Of a stretch of DNA of 64,000 nucleotides, positions 56,301 through 64,000 are shown one piece after another. The notes under the pieces were generated by a model. That model was given only the letters and a program-made list of their open reading frames with translations, had not been told where the DNA came from and searched no databases. The stretch covers positions 3,038,001 to 3,102,000 of the forward strand of contig NC_035794.1 in the NCBI RefSeq assembly GCF_001653235.2. The letters run 5' to 3'. Source of the stretch: Pochonia chlamydosporia 170. Its lineage: Eukaryota > Ascomycota > Sordariomycetes > Hypocreales > Clavicipitaceae. Position 1 is the first letter of the stretch, and the number at the start of each line of letters is the position of its first letter. Made by a program: the position numbers and the translations under genes.

Positions 56301-58798
56301 GCCTCTACGGTGTGAAATTGCTGCGATGCTTGAACTTGTGACTGGGGCCTCACGGACTGTTGTTGTACTTGAGTGCTGGCGTTTGGCAAAGGATTTGAAG
56401 AGAGTCCGTCAGTAGCCGAGATCCGACCTACCTCTACTGTTCCGAAATCTTGGACTTGATGAAGTGGCCCAAAACTCGACGCTTGCTGTTGTTGAATAAT
56501 GGGGTCCTGAGTAACGCGTGTAGAGGTAGGTTGGATGGTCCCTACAACAGTTTGGGGTCGGGGAGGTTGACTAGCGACTGCCTCTTGGATCCGCTGCAGA
56601 GGTGATGGCTGCAATTGTGACGCCGGTCTTCCATGTTCTGATGATTCAGCTTGGCCGGATTGATGCTGCTGTACGGGTGTAGGACCAACCACTGAGTACT
56701 GGGACCCGTATGGAGCATGATTCATCACGGGCATAGCACTGGCTGGCCGGGCTGGTTGCATCGCCTGTGCAGCTTGCCAAGGAGGCTGTTGAAATGGAGG
56801 GTTTTGAGATGGCAGAGGAGGCTGGCCAGCTTGTGTTTGGTATGCAGGGCGCATGTGTTCGCCATGAAGGACAGAGTCTTGACCAGGTTGAGTGTTCTGG
56901 GCTATCTGCTGAGTTGATTGAGTTTGAGGCAGCACTTGTCCAGCATTGTTGATTCCCTGCCCTGGCTGACTTGGTGATCTACCTCGCGCGGGACGCAAAA
57001 CGGACGGAAATTTAGACACGCCTTCAACCTTTTGAATCTCTTCCTGTGGTTGGGCTGGCGGAGGGACGATCGCAGGTTGTGTTGGTGGTTGTTGCGCAAG
57101 CGGAAGACCCTGTATCGAGTTTCTATTCCTTGCAGGCTTCAGAATTGACGGAATATGTGTTAGGGAAGCTTCAGCACTGTCGTTTGTGTTGTTGTCGGCC
57201 GGCTGTTTCGTCGTTTCACCTGCTTGGGCTTGTGGGGGCGTCGCTGGTTGCGTTGATGTGCTTGCTCCAGGATTCTGCGGTGGTGACAGTATTTGAGGGA
57301 CAGAACTCGGGTCCATGCTGACTGAATCCCTTTTTACGTTCATCATTAGAGATACTTCGCGTTGGAGCCCTATGCTTTGTCTCTTTTCAGATGTAGATAG
57401 ATGCGAAGTCGTAGTCGTCTGGCCAGGCACGTATGCTTGATATGTAGGTTGTTGAGGTTGCTGCTGTGCAATAGGCGTGCTCGGTGAACCTGGCTGTTTC
57501 CTAGCAATCTTGAAGGTCTCTTGCTGGACTGAGGCAGCTGATCTACCCGATTGCTCTTGTGTGTATCGACTATCATCATGTCCATGGTATTGCTGCTTTC
57601 CTTGGTCTGCGTCAAATTGGGCAGCGATTGGTGCCGCAGTCAAGACTTGCTCTTCATTCTTGGCGACTAGCTGAATGGGTTGTTGGACTTGCTCTGGTGG
57701 CGCTGCTTGTGCAAGTTGGACATGTCCGTTTCTCGTAATATTGTCAGCATCCGCAGATTGCTTCCTTTCGGGTTCTTTTGGCGCGTTTACGATGGGAATA
57801 TCCTTTCCGTCAACAGGGCTGTATTTGGCTGGCAACTCAGCCATTCCGGCTCCTGACGCCGCTGCCATAGCTGTTTCAATCGGCGCTAGGACACTGTTGT
57901 CTGCAATCTCGACGGGATCCGGGTGTAGCTCAACATGCGCCACAGCCGTATGTTCTGTGGGCATCTCTGCGACGAATCCCACGGGATCGAACCGATGCAT
58001 CGTGTCCCCCATCATTTCCACCGGCATCTCACGACTGTCAATCATATGAACTGCAGACGAATCTGGTGCTTCTGCAACGACGAATGTAGACTCGACTTCG
58101 GCAGCTTGTGGCGACGAGACTGGCTCGCCCTCAACCACAGGGGCGCTCTCGATAACCGGAGGGCTTTCAATTACCATACCGCCCTGGACAGCGGCATCAG
58201 CAGGTCTCGGTGACACTGACGGCTCGCTCTTTGCCATCATAGGAGTTGTCTTGCCGCTTCCCAAAGGACTGACGCCCTTGGCAAGTGCGGATGCTGCCGT
58301 CTGAGGAGTTCCAGCCCCTTCAACCCTCTCACTTATTGCCCCAACAACGGTTCTCTTGGCCATTTCCTCTTCCTCCTCCATTAAAGGGCTCACATCGGCA
58401 TAGGTGCCAGGGCCAAGGAACATGAAGTTCTCTGGCTGGAATACACCATCCACCTCGCCTTCATCATCCCCTTCCCATATTGCGCTGATTGGTTTGGCTG
58501 TAGCAGACATGCCATACTTGTTGACGCCGCCGTTGCTCGCGGAGGCCGCTCGTCTTGCCTCAGTGCCAGTGCCAGAGGCACCACTGCCAGCCGAACTCGT
58601 TTGTCGTTTCACCTGCTGCTGCGATTCAAGTCGTTCCTCGGGAGCCAGGTCTGGTGCTGGCGCACCGGCCTCAATGAAGTCGGGGAACTCATCGCCTTCT
58701 GATGGGAAGTGGTATTGTATATGACCTGTTGGCTTGTACTTGTAGAACCAGCGTTGGCCGTCGTAGTCCCATTCCCAGCCGGGAGGCAGACCGGCCAT
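53381..58798 (-). CDS. Very large Pro/Gln-rich protein with N-terminal WW-like domain
   Basis: Single exon of 1805 aa from the ATG at 58798 (MAGLPPGWEWDYDGQ); the upstream ATG at 58849 would add 17 residues. Residues 4-32 fit a WW domain (LPPGWEW...RWFYKY...YHFP), but the second signature Trp is replaced by an aromatic. The rest is disordered and rich in Pro, Gln, Ser and Ala. In the middle a degenerate unit of the form FQVxxLQxxQNAxAGQPxRPQ recurs at least six times over about 300 residues. The C-terminal third is Gly/Met/Pro/Gln-rich (PGQMP type) with a short basic KEKEKKWTKWFKGG. The end is WGDEENWERR. WW domains bind Pro-rich ligands; this protein may act as a scaffold, possibly phase-separating. 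No function can be named. Confidence 0.8.
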   Translation of the reverse strand: MAGLPPGWEWDYDGQRWFYKYKPTGHIQYHFPSEGDEFPDFIEAGAPAPDLAPEERLESQQQVKRQTSSAGSGASGTGTEARRAASASNGGVNKYGMSATAKPISAIWEGDDEGEVDGVFQPENFMFLGPGTYADVSPLMEEEEEMAKRTVVGAISERVEGAGTPQTAASALAKGVSPLGSGKTTPMMAKSEPSVSPRPADAAVQGGMVIESPPVIESAPVVEGEPVSSPQAAEVESTFVVAEAPDSSAVHMIDSREMPVEMMGDTMHRFDPVGFVAEMPTEHTAVAHVELHPDPVEIADNSVLAPIETAMAAASGAGMAELPAKYSPVDGKDIPIVNAPKEPERKQSADADNITRNGHVQLAQAAPPEQVQQPIQLVAKNEEQVLTAAPIAAQFDADQGKQQYHGHDDSRYTQEQSGRSAASVQQETFKIARKQPGSPSTPIAQQQPQQPTYQAYVPGQTTTTSHLSTSEKRQSIGLQREVSLMMNVKRDSVSMDPSSVPQILSPPQNPGASTSTQPATPPQAQAGETTKQPADNNTNDSAEASLTHIPSILKPARNRNSIQGLPLAQQPPTQPAIVPPPAQPQEEIQKVEGVSKFPSVLRPARGRSPSQPGQGINNAGQVLPQTQSTQQIAQNTQPGQDSVLHGEHMRPAYQTQAGQPPLPSQNPPFQQPPWQAAQAMQPARPASAMPVMNHAPYGSQYSVVGPTPVQQHQSGQAESSEHGRPASQLQPSPLQRIQEAVASQPPRPQTVVGTIQPTSTRVTQDPIIQQQQASSFGPLHQVQDFGTVEVGRISATDGLSSNPLPNASTQVQQQSVRPQSQVQASQQFHTVEAGQLQPQPQHQPQSASWEFHAPPIQHVQNAAAGQPLPSQSIQPVPQVSHVVEASQQPLQQRQQPHIPASDFQVQPLQTVQNSTGVRPLRPQSTEALSTGFQPTPLQKQPPQQQRITTASQFQVQPLQNVQNASAGQPIRPPKMQVLPDIAQSIGSQGAAAQQQPSSASHFQVPLAQNIQNAAAGQPTKPQDNSRPSQLPVKAPQTIGVQNVPTPSQQPPVSQFQVPQSQNVQNASAGSPQQSLQQRPSSQFQVPALQQIQNAAAGQPIRPQSANGSGQHTPASDPAPVSAVQYPQQSNQVNVSNQGPRRASTFTPGEVSPVRPREDSQVSALGSPSPMDPSRRSSSNANMSGPNYTPSPMTDATGPAVQTSHTQSTTPSTQGQSPPVPAKIRAHAAGSFFPVQNSTESPPSHDKPPTQDTPQHRQQQQLQQHSSPPPRPQKQETREGQEPQPSSQPHGQEKQLPREPTQDTEHPIGYQVKQTANQANLVPIAPPGPSTPSSGHVLGRIEEHDECEPGPKPDQTPQVTRPSSMASSVQQSIPDTPGSPHGPTLHQPKPVAPSQVQRPVQALGQSPAPQSPMGQPPIGQPVPGLQPQPILPTGQMPGQMQNQIAPGRIVPAQMPPGPTAPAFQGQWNPATNPNAPPQGGKEKEKKWTKWFKGGSAKPKPAPQQMMPPQPGPIPNPGPQQWTGGPYSPSHFWQQPGQQGPFSHGNRPSMSDSASISTVGSDKKSQHSQNMPPAQGQMHMPPVAPNQLPGGQMMMPGQPNQLPGHGPIPGQLPQQMPPQMRVSGTMVPGQGPPGQMAPIQMRPGQQMPGQPPPGQMPPAQGYFGQVHPLQMPITTHSQGFAPPQSGFQPQGQTGMGHQGQPSFAPSPSGHSKTPSISSQASIPPQGVPPLQMQAPANQQPQQPQHQNMMPAPLFAGSGGNRPPNGTQPQVQQAPSANVPAANNKWAQRPAADYSGGDWGDEENWERR

Positions 58799-59923
58799 TG
58801 TAGGATTCGTCGTCTCGAGGTCAAGTCGTCTGTGTTTCTCCAGCAACAATCGTCGTCGTGGTTCGCTTCGGCTCTCGTCAGCTGGAGTTTAGGTCCGCGA
58901 TGTATCATCCCCACAAGATCCAGGTACGCAGATCAAGCAACAACGCTCGGCGAAAGCAACGAAAGAGAACAGCTGATGAAGCAGCTTGACGCTACAAACG
59001 CAACACAGCTCGCGGAGACTGATGCCTTACAGGAAACGAAAAACGACATGTTGCGCAGTTCAAGGGTAACCGCCCATCACCTTTCATCCAGGACACATGG
59101 GCGGCGCCACAATTCGCGGCTGAACTGCACCAGGCATGGACTTTGTCACTTTGTCCCTAGCTTCAATTTTGGGGCAGCCTGGTTCAATGTTCCTTCCCCA
59201 AGCTGGCTGAGGTGAACCCGCTTAACGACCCTGACCCTTGGAGCGGGGAGGCGCACCCCTAGCTCCTTCCTCAAAAGCTCCATCTGGTCTGTTGCCAGAC
59301 TGTCAATGGACGACTGCATCTGGCTTGGCAATCGCAAGTTTTATTGCAATGTAATTTCTGTCGGGTGCTCGTAAACCGTATGTCTAGCTAGTCTTGTCTG
59401 AAATTGGCTTGAGACAGAGTGAACAATGTCGGCTACTGGCAGATGAGAAGTTGAGTTTTCAACGTGTGCTAGCTACTGCAGCCAAGAGGCTTGCGCAATT
59501 GAATACTTGTTCGCAATCTGACGGCAAACACAGCTGATTCCCTTCATCCCAACTCCATCCCACAACTTCGTGCACGAATAAGACGAACTCATGGTCCCCC
59601 ACTTCAAAACATCCATAACTTTGCGCTAATTGCACGTCAATGTCTGTCCAGGTCAACACTTTATCGTCAGCATTCTATTTTTGTGGCTTCTTCTGTCTAA
59701 ATATATCCATTCATGTTGTGTGGTGCACTGCAATAAATGCCTGCTTTCGCTTTTCCATGTCTGGGGATTGATCAGCATTGATCTGCGTCACCCTGAGAAA
59801 ACACGATAATGGAAAAAGAGGTGGAGATGCAAACAGCGGGCTGTCCTGCCTTGCCTCCGGGTACCTAAAATAACTAGAGGAAGAAAAATGGATTGGAAAA
59901 ACATAATTCGTTATGCCCCCATC
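58799..59923. other. Intergenic
   Basis: About 1.1 kb between two minus-strand genes, holding the promoter of the WW-like gene and the 3' region of the channel gene. No coding frame is supported. Confidence 0.5.
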
Positions 59924-62539
59924 TCAAACCATGTCGCTCTGTGGCTGATGTTGTTGACTCTTAGTGCCACTCCGGTGGCGGCCAAAAAATCGCGAACGTT
60001 GTTGCGAATTCACCGACTGCGTTGGTGTGAGCGCAGCACCAGTGGTGGATGCTCGTGGCTCGCTCTCAGCTTCTCGTTGTTCAGCGATGTCTTTCTCTCG
60101 GATGGACTCCATTCGTCGTGCAAGTGATTGATCGCGCCGATTTTCAAAAACATCTTGGAAACCAACGATTGCTTCCTCGTTCGTTGTGGGGAGGCGTGTG
60201 CTTCTAACACTGTTATGACGGGGCATGGCGCCTCGTGACGGAGCCGGTCCTAGGCCGTGCCCAGCAGGATCATCGTGAAGCTGCTCTTTGCCATTGCTGT
60301 ATGGAGGCGGATGAGAGCCAGCATAGTACATGGGATATTCTCGACTGCCACCAGGATCGACACGCAGAGGGCCTTGGATGCCAATCTGTTCCAACTGAGC
60401 TAGCAGCTCAACAACGAACTTGTTGTGACGGTTGAGACGGAGAAGCTCATTTTGGAAATTGCTCTTGTGAATGAAAACCATGTTCATATTGGCAGAACGA
60501 ATCTGATCAACGCCGGTCATTTCCGTAATAATGGTCGGCTGGTAGTCACGTTTGTTGGCCAAGCAGAAGTCGAGCATACGGGCCTTCAGTTCTTCAATCA
60601 TCCAAGCAGGAGTACCAAATTTGAATTGCAATGGAATGACATCAGATAGGCCGTTGGATCGTCTTTGGTTGAGAATAAATAAAGTGTTGAGTATAGAATT
60701 AGGAGCTTGAACAATGTGGCCTTGTAGCTTTTTGAACTCGGTGTACAGAAGAGAAATCTCCGTCACGTAGTAGTCGTCGCCAGTCATGTTAGCGCCAGTG
60801 GAGCCATAAATGGTGACGCGGTCACCAACATCGAAAGGATGTTTGACAAAGACAAAGATAATAGACTGTAGAAACTCTTGGGCGGTGGCCTGGAGAACCC
60901 AAGCTAGACCCAAGATCGATGTGCTTGCTGACGCCAAGCCAGCTGCTGTAGAGCTGGAAAAGATTGATACAAAGACAATGATGGAGATGACTATGATGAT
61001 GAAAAGGAATACCTTATCGAGCTTCTGAATGACTGAGTCGAGATCCTTGAGGGAGGCTGCAATGGCCTTCTTCTCTAGATGGATTTCGTTGCACACCGCC
61101 TCGAATTCTTCGATAGATATATCGCCATTGAGATCCTTGTCAAAAACACCGAAAGCCGCATCGATCTCTTCCTGTGTGGCAAAGACCTGTTCCAAATCTT
61201 CGGGGTGAACAGTCTCCCGGTCCTCCCGAACTACACTGCGGTAGATGAGACGAGCCAGGGTGTGGGCAGACGAGGTAGATCGCAACAGCTCAGAAACGAC
61301 TTTGCGAGGCATATTTGGGTTGACCTTTCTGCCAATAAGGTCGTTTCCAACACGGTTGGCAACATATCCAACCTTCCCAAGCACTTGCCGAGCGCCTTCG
61401 TGAAAGTTGGCCATGGGAGTCTGCGCACCACTTGCAGTGCGAATTCCGTCCGCCCCCTGCCAAAACTTGTCCGTATCCTCCAACTTTCCTTTGGCAAATT
61501 CGAAAAGCTGCACAAGCTGCTTGATGTCGCCCTTGTTGTTCTCAATTCGGGTAGAGTAAGTGCGTTGGTGAAACGAGGTCGCAATCCACTGTATAAGAAT
61601 CTTTTCGGCGAAATTCAGGGTGAACAGGACAAATAGAGCAATAATGACCTTGTTGACAATATCCACCCAATCGTTTCCAGAGCTGTCCTTATCAGGTTTA
61701 CCACCTCGATGTCCATTGTTGGTCGGCTTAAAGGAGATCAAAATAGCTAGGAACCAGAGAAACAGAGCAGTGTGCAGCTCGAGCTGTGATCCAATATCTC
61801 GCCATTTTTTGGCATTGGTCGACCCCATCATGCGAGCAACACCGTGAAAGAGGTGTGGGAGCAAACTGGTGATCATTCGGGATACCCACAAGGAAGCCCA
61901 TACAATCTCAAGCCAGATTCCAAACCACATCAGCTGCACGCCCCCTTCACCTCCAACAAGATTGCTCCCATCGTTGTACTTGAAGGCACCAAGAAGAACA
62001 GGGATCAAAAGCAGTGCCGCGCCAGGAAATAAATAGACCACATAACGAATGAAGCGAGGGAATTTCTTAAGAAACAGCCAAAACTTGTACAGTGTGGCAT
62101 CCTCGTTTCTCTTCTTGACATGCTCCTCCTTGTTGACTGTTGGATTAAAAGCATCTTCTGGCTCGACATTATGAGCTCGGTTCTTAGATCGAGTCTTGGT
62201 CGCCTCGTGCTCTTGGTTTGAGATGTAGCGCTCTGCCCGCAGGAGCTCCAGATCATCGGTAAGACGGCTGGCATCAGCCCGCTGTCCGGATGGTGACATG
62301 GCCATCATTTCGATTCCTGCCGAATCTTGAGGCTGCAAGGTGTTGAAAGTGTCCAAGGATGGCGGAGAGGGCTTTTCATGGACGAAATCGCGGTCATTTT
62401 GATTGGAGTCTTGGAACTCAATGTCAGGGAAAGGTTCCGAGTCTGCTTGTGGTTGGTGGTGATGGTGATGTTGCGACTGGTGATGACGGTTGAGGTCGCC
62501 ATCGTGAGGTTGTCCTGAGCTGGCCATCTTGGGCCTCAT
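59924..62539 (-). CDS. Mechanosensitive ion channel, MscS type with EF-hand
   Basis: Single exon of 871 aa (or 867 from the ATG at 62527). Order: a disordered, His/Gln-rich N-terminus; hydrophobic helices at about 165-187, 205-222, 257-271 and 296-318; an EF-hand loop DKDLNGDISIEE at 467-478; helices at about 510-530 and 535-566 that include the pore-lining STAAGLASASTSILGLAWVLQ; and the MscS beta domain beginning FVKHPFDVGDRVTIYG. The C-terminal about 170 residues are disordered and charged. This is the layout of fungal Msy1/Msy2 channels, which sit in ER or cortical membranes and release calcium under hypo-osmotic stress. The EF-hand suggests calcium feedback. Confidence 0.94.
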   Translation of the reverse strand: MRPKMASSGQPHDGDLNRHHQSQHHHHHQPQADSEPFPDIEFQDSNQNDRDFVHEKPSPPSLDTFNTLQPQDSAGIEMMAMSPSGQRADASRLTDDLELLRAERYISNQEHEATKTRSKNRAHNVEPEDAFNPTVNKEEHVKKRNEDATLYKFWLFLKKFPRFIRYVVYLFPGAALLLIPVLLGAFKYNDGSNLVGGEGGVQLMWFGIWLEIVWASLWVSRMITSLLPHLFHGVARMMGSTNAKKWRDIGSQLELHTALFLWFLAILISFKPTNNGHRGGKPDKDSSGNDWVDIVNKVIIALFVLFTLNFAEKILIQWIATSFHQRTYSTRIENNKGDIKQLVQLFEFAKGKLEDTDKFWQGADGIRTASGAQTPMANFHEGARQVLGKVGYVANRVGNDLIGRKVNPNMPRKVVSELLRSTSSAHTLARLIYRSVVREDRETVHPEDLEQVFATQEEIDAAFGVFDKDLNGDISIEEFEAVCNEIHLEKKAIAASLKDLDSVIQKLDKVFLFIIIVISIIVFVSIFSSSTAAGLASASTSILGLAWVLQATAQEFLQSIIFVFVKHPFDVGDRVTIYGSTGANMTGDDYYVTEISLLYTEFKKLQGHIVQAPNSILNTLFILNQRRSNGLSDVIPLQFKFGTPAWMIEELKARMLDFCLANKRDYQPTIITEMTGVDQIRSANMNMVFIHKSNFQNELLRLNRHNKFVVELLAQLEQIGIQGPLRVDPGGSREYPMYYAGSHPPPYSNGKEQLHDDPAGHGLGPAPSRGAMPRHNSVRSTRLPTTNEEAIVGFQDVFENRRDQSLARRMESIREKDIAEQREAESEPRASTTGAALTPTQSVNSQQRSRFFGRHRSGTKSQQHQPQSDMV

Positions 62540-63806
62540 TAACTATGTGGAGGATCTCTGAACCTCGAGACCAATTGGCACACACCCAAAGGCAGAAAGC
62601 GGTAGATGTATATCTTGTGTAAGCTCCGTCAGCGCGACGTCACTCTGAGCACTTCGCCCAATGGAAACAGAATTCCAGATTGGTGAGGTCTCAAATTGCG
62701 AGTTCAACGCAGAGTAGTATATGTTGCTGAGCTTGTCAAAATGCGACAAATACGTCAGAGGTTCCTAAGTGTATGATGTCCTCTTAATGGCTGTTGGCGG
62801 TAGGTCCCTGTTGCGAAATGTCAGGTGGAGCGAATGACGAAATGAAGGCGCGAGGGTGGGTATTAAGCTGAATGTATGTTGTCGTGGCTATCGCGAAGAA
62901 CAAAGAACGAATGACAAGGAGACACAAGTCCCGGACCAGGTTGTTTTCCGCCGTGAGGTAAAAAGAACAAGTTGACAAGGCACTGTACAGTAGCAAATTT
63001 TAAACACAAAAGGCCCGGGAGGGCGGTGGATAAATAACACGGTCAGACAAAATGGAACTCTCCAAGGAACAATAGAAGAAGCGCGAGAGAAAAATCGAGA
63101 TGGGATCGGAAGGGTGTGAGGCGACAAGAGATGACTGGCTGGCCAGATGGAGACGGTGTGGGAAGGGAAGTGCTCGATTTGATCCAGTCAATGTTTGGCA
63201 ATGTTGGACCCTCGGAAAGCCGTTTTGAGAAAGAGGCACCAAACGGATGGGAAGGAGCGTTGCAGGTTTGTCCTCCATCGACGAGCAAATCGAGGCTAAT
63301 TGTTAAATCATCTGCACCAGGCCTCTGAACTTTACATCCAACAACATCCTCAGCCTGTACCTTGATCAATGATACTCCGTACATGCCCTCAGCAAAATCA
63401 AGGCACAGTCCCCACGGGCCAAGACCTTGTTCGACTTCGGGAATCACAGGCTCGTGCAAGGGTTAGTTGAGTCGTGCTCCACAAAGTAGACACTACACCC
63501 ACTCTTGAATCAAAAGCACGGAGTTTTTGCTGCACCTTGCAACCCCGAGATACACCAACTGCGTCTGTGGAGATCTGCCAGCAGCTTGCTTCTTGGCTTC
63601 ATCCACATGCCTTGGCAGGAAAAGAATTGACCAACGAGTCATCGCGCAATAGCGAGCGTCGGTGGAACCTGAGAGACCCCGGGTCTGTTCTGAGTTCCAT
63701 CCATACGATTTCAATTTTCCCACTCTGGTGTGCGTTGCCGTCACATTGCAAGCCGGCCCCTTGTTGCAGGAACTGTAAGAAAAATCTTACCATACCGATA
63801 TCTAAT
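62540..63806. other. Divergent intergenic region
   Basis: About 1.27 kb upstream of the channel gene. A minus-strand frame at 63043-63459 has no motif and is not called. Confidence 0.5.
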
Positions 63807-64000
63807 ATGTTGCTGAAAGTTCTTCAGCAGCTACAATCATGTCGCAGAGCGACTTCGTCTCTATTGTCGGTTATCAACACACCCAAAAACGCCAAGTTGT
63901 GCCGCATCTGCAAGGGCCAACGCCACAGACCTTCAAAGGAACGAGTCTCAGTTCACATACCACCAGGTGAGTTATCAGCCATGATCAACCAATGGGACAA
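63807..64000 (+). CDS. Start of an unidentified gene (runs off right edge)
   Basis: From the ATG at 63807 a plus-strand frame is open to the window end (64 codons). It begins MLLKVLQQLQSCRRATSS, basic and amphipathic like a mitochondrial presequence, and then has a CRICKGQRH segment. A possible splice donor (GTGAGT) at about 63969 means the exon may end before the edge. The shifted ATG at 63839 gives a frame that soon stops. Too little is visible to name a product. Confidence 0.35.
   Translation, partial: MLLKVLQQLQSCRRATSSLLSVINTPKNAKLCRICKGQRHRPSKERVSVHIPPGELSAMINQWD

Noticed and set aside
63043..63459. 138-codon minus-strand frame
   Set aside because: No motif; lies in the upstream region of the channel gene.

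Overview
This is nuclear DNA of a filamentous ascomycete (Pezizomycotina). Most genes carry short 45-90 bp GT-AG introns. The gene families present include a reducing polyketide synthase, an RTA1-type membrane protein, X325/BIM1-like and GPI-anchored surface proteins, and an EF-hand MscS channel. Protein style and gene content suggest Sordariomycetes, probably Hypocreales; that placement is inference. I saw no rRNA, tRNA, CRISPR array or intact transposon. Gene models were built by hand from reading frames, splice motifs and phase continuity.

Left part, about 1-29 kb: gene-sparse and accessory in character. It opens with the N-terminal two thirds of a type I reducing PKS (KS-AT-DH-MT, minus strand, running off the left edge). 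Upstream of it lies a complete cytosolic acetoacetyl-CoA thiolase. Next come an F-box protein and an unusual gene at 11.7-12.8 kb built from ten consecutive in-phase microexons: nine of 21 nt and one of 24 nt, each adding about one helical heptad. They are followed by an X325-like membrane protein, a GPI-anchored six-cysteine protein, a zinc-type alcohol/formaldehyde dehydrogenase with a 15-nt exon, a bZIP regulator, a four-pass membrane protein and a small VOC-fold protein. Long stretches between them hold no gene I can support.

Right part, about 29.4-64 kb: denser and largely housekeeping. In order: cysteinyl-tRNA synthetase (two possible starts, mitochondrial and cytosolic), divergent from the tRNA m1A58 methyltransferase catalytic subunit; an ELO-like membrane protein; an MDR oxidoreductase; Sm-D3; an Mmc1-like mitochondrial protein; a coiled-coil protein; an RTA1-like protein; a GH18 protein without a signal peptide; a secreted protein of unknown family; a small mitochondrial membrane protein; nucleoside diphosphate kinase (with a possible membrane-anchored longer form); glucosidase II alpha subunit; a very large Pro/Gln-rich WW-like protein; an EF-hand MscS channel; and the first codons of a gene leaving the right edge.

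The most novel item is the heptad-per-microexon gene. Its tandem 71-bp exon+intron units appear to lengthen a charged helix seven residues at a time without disturbing the frame. A single in-frame TAG separates its apparent membrane anchor from the helix, so it is a pseudogene, a read-through gene or an alternatively spliced gene.
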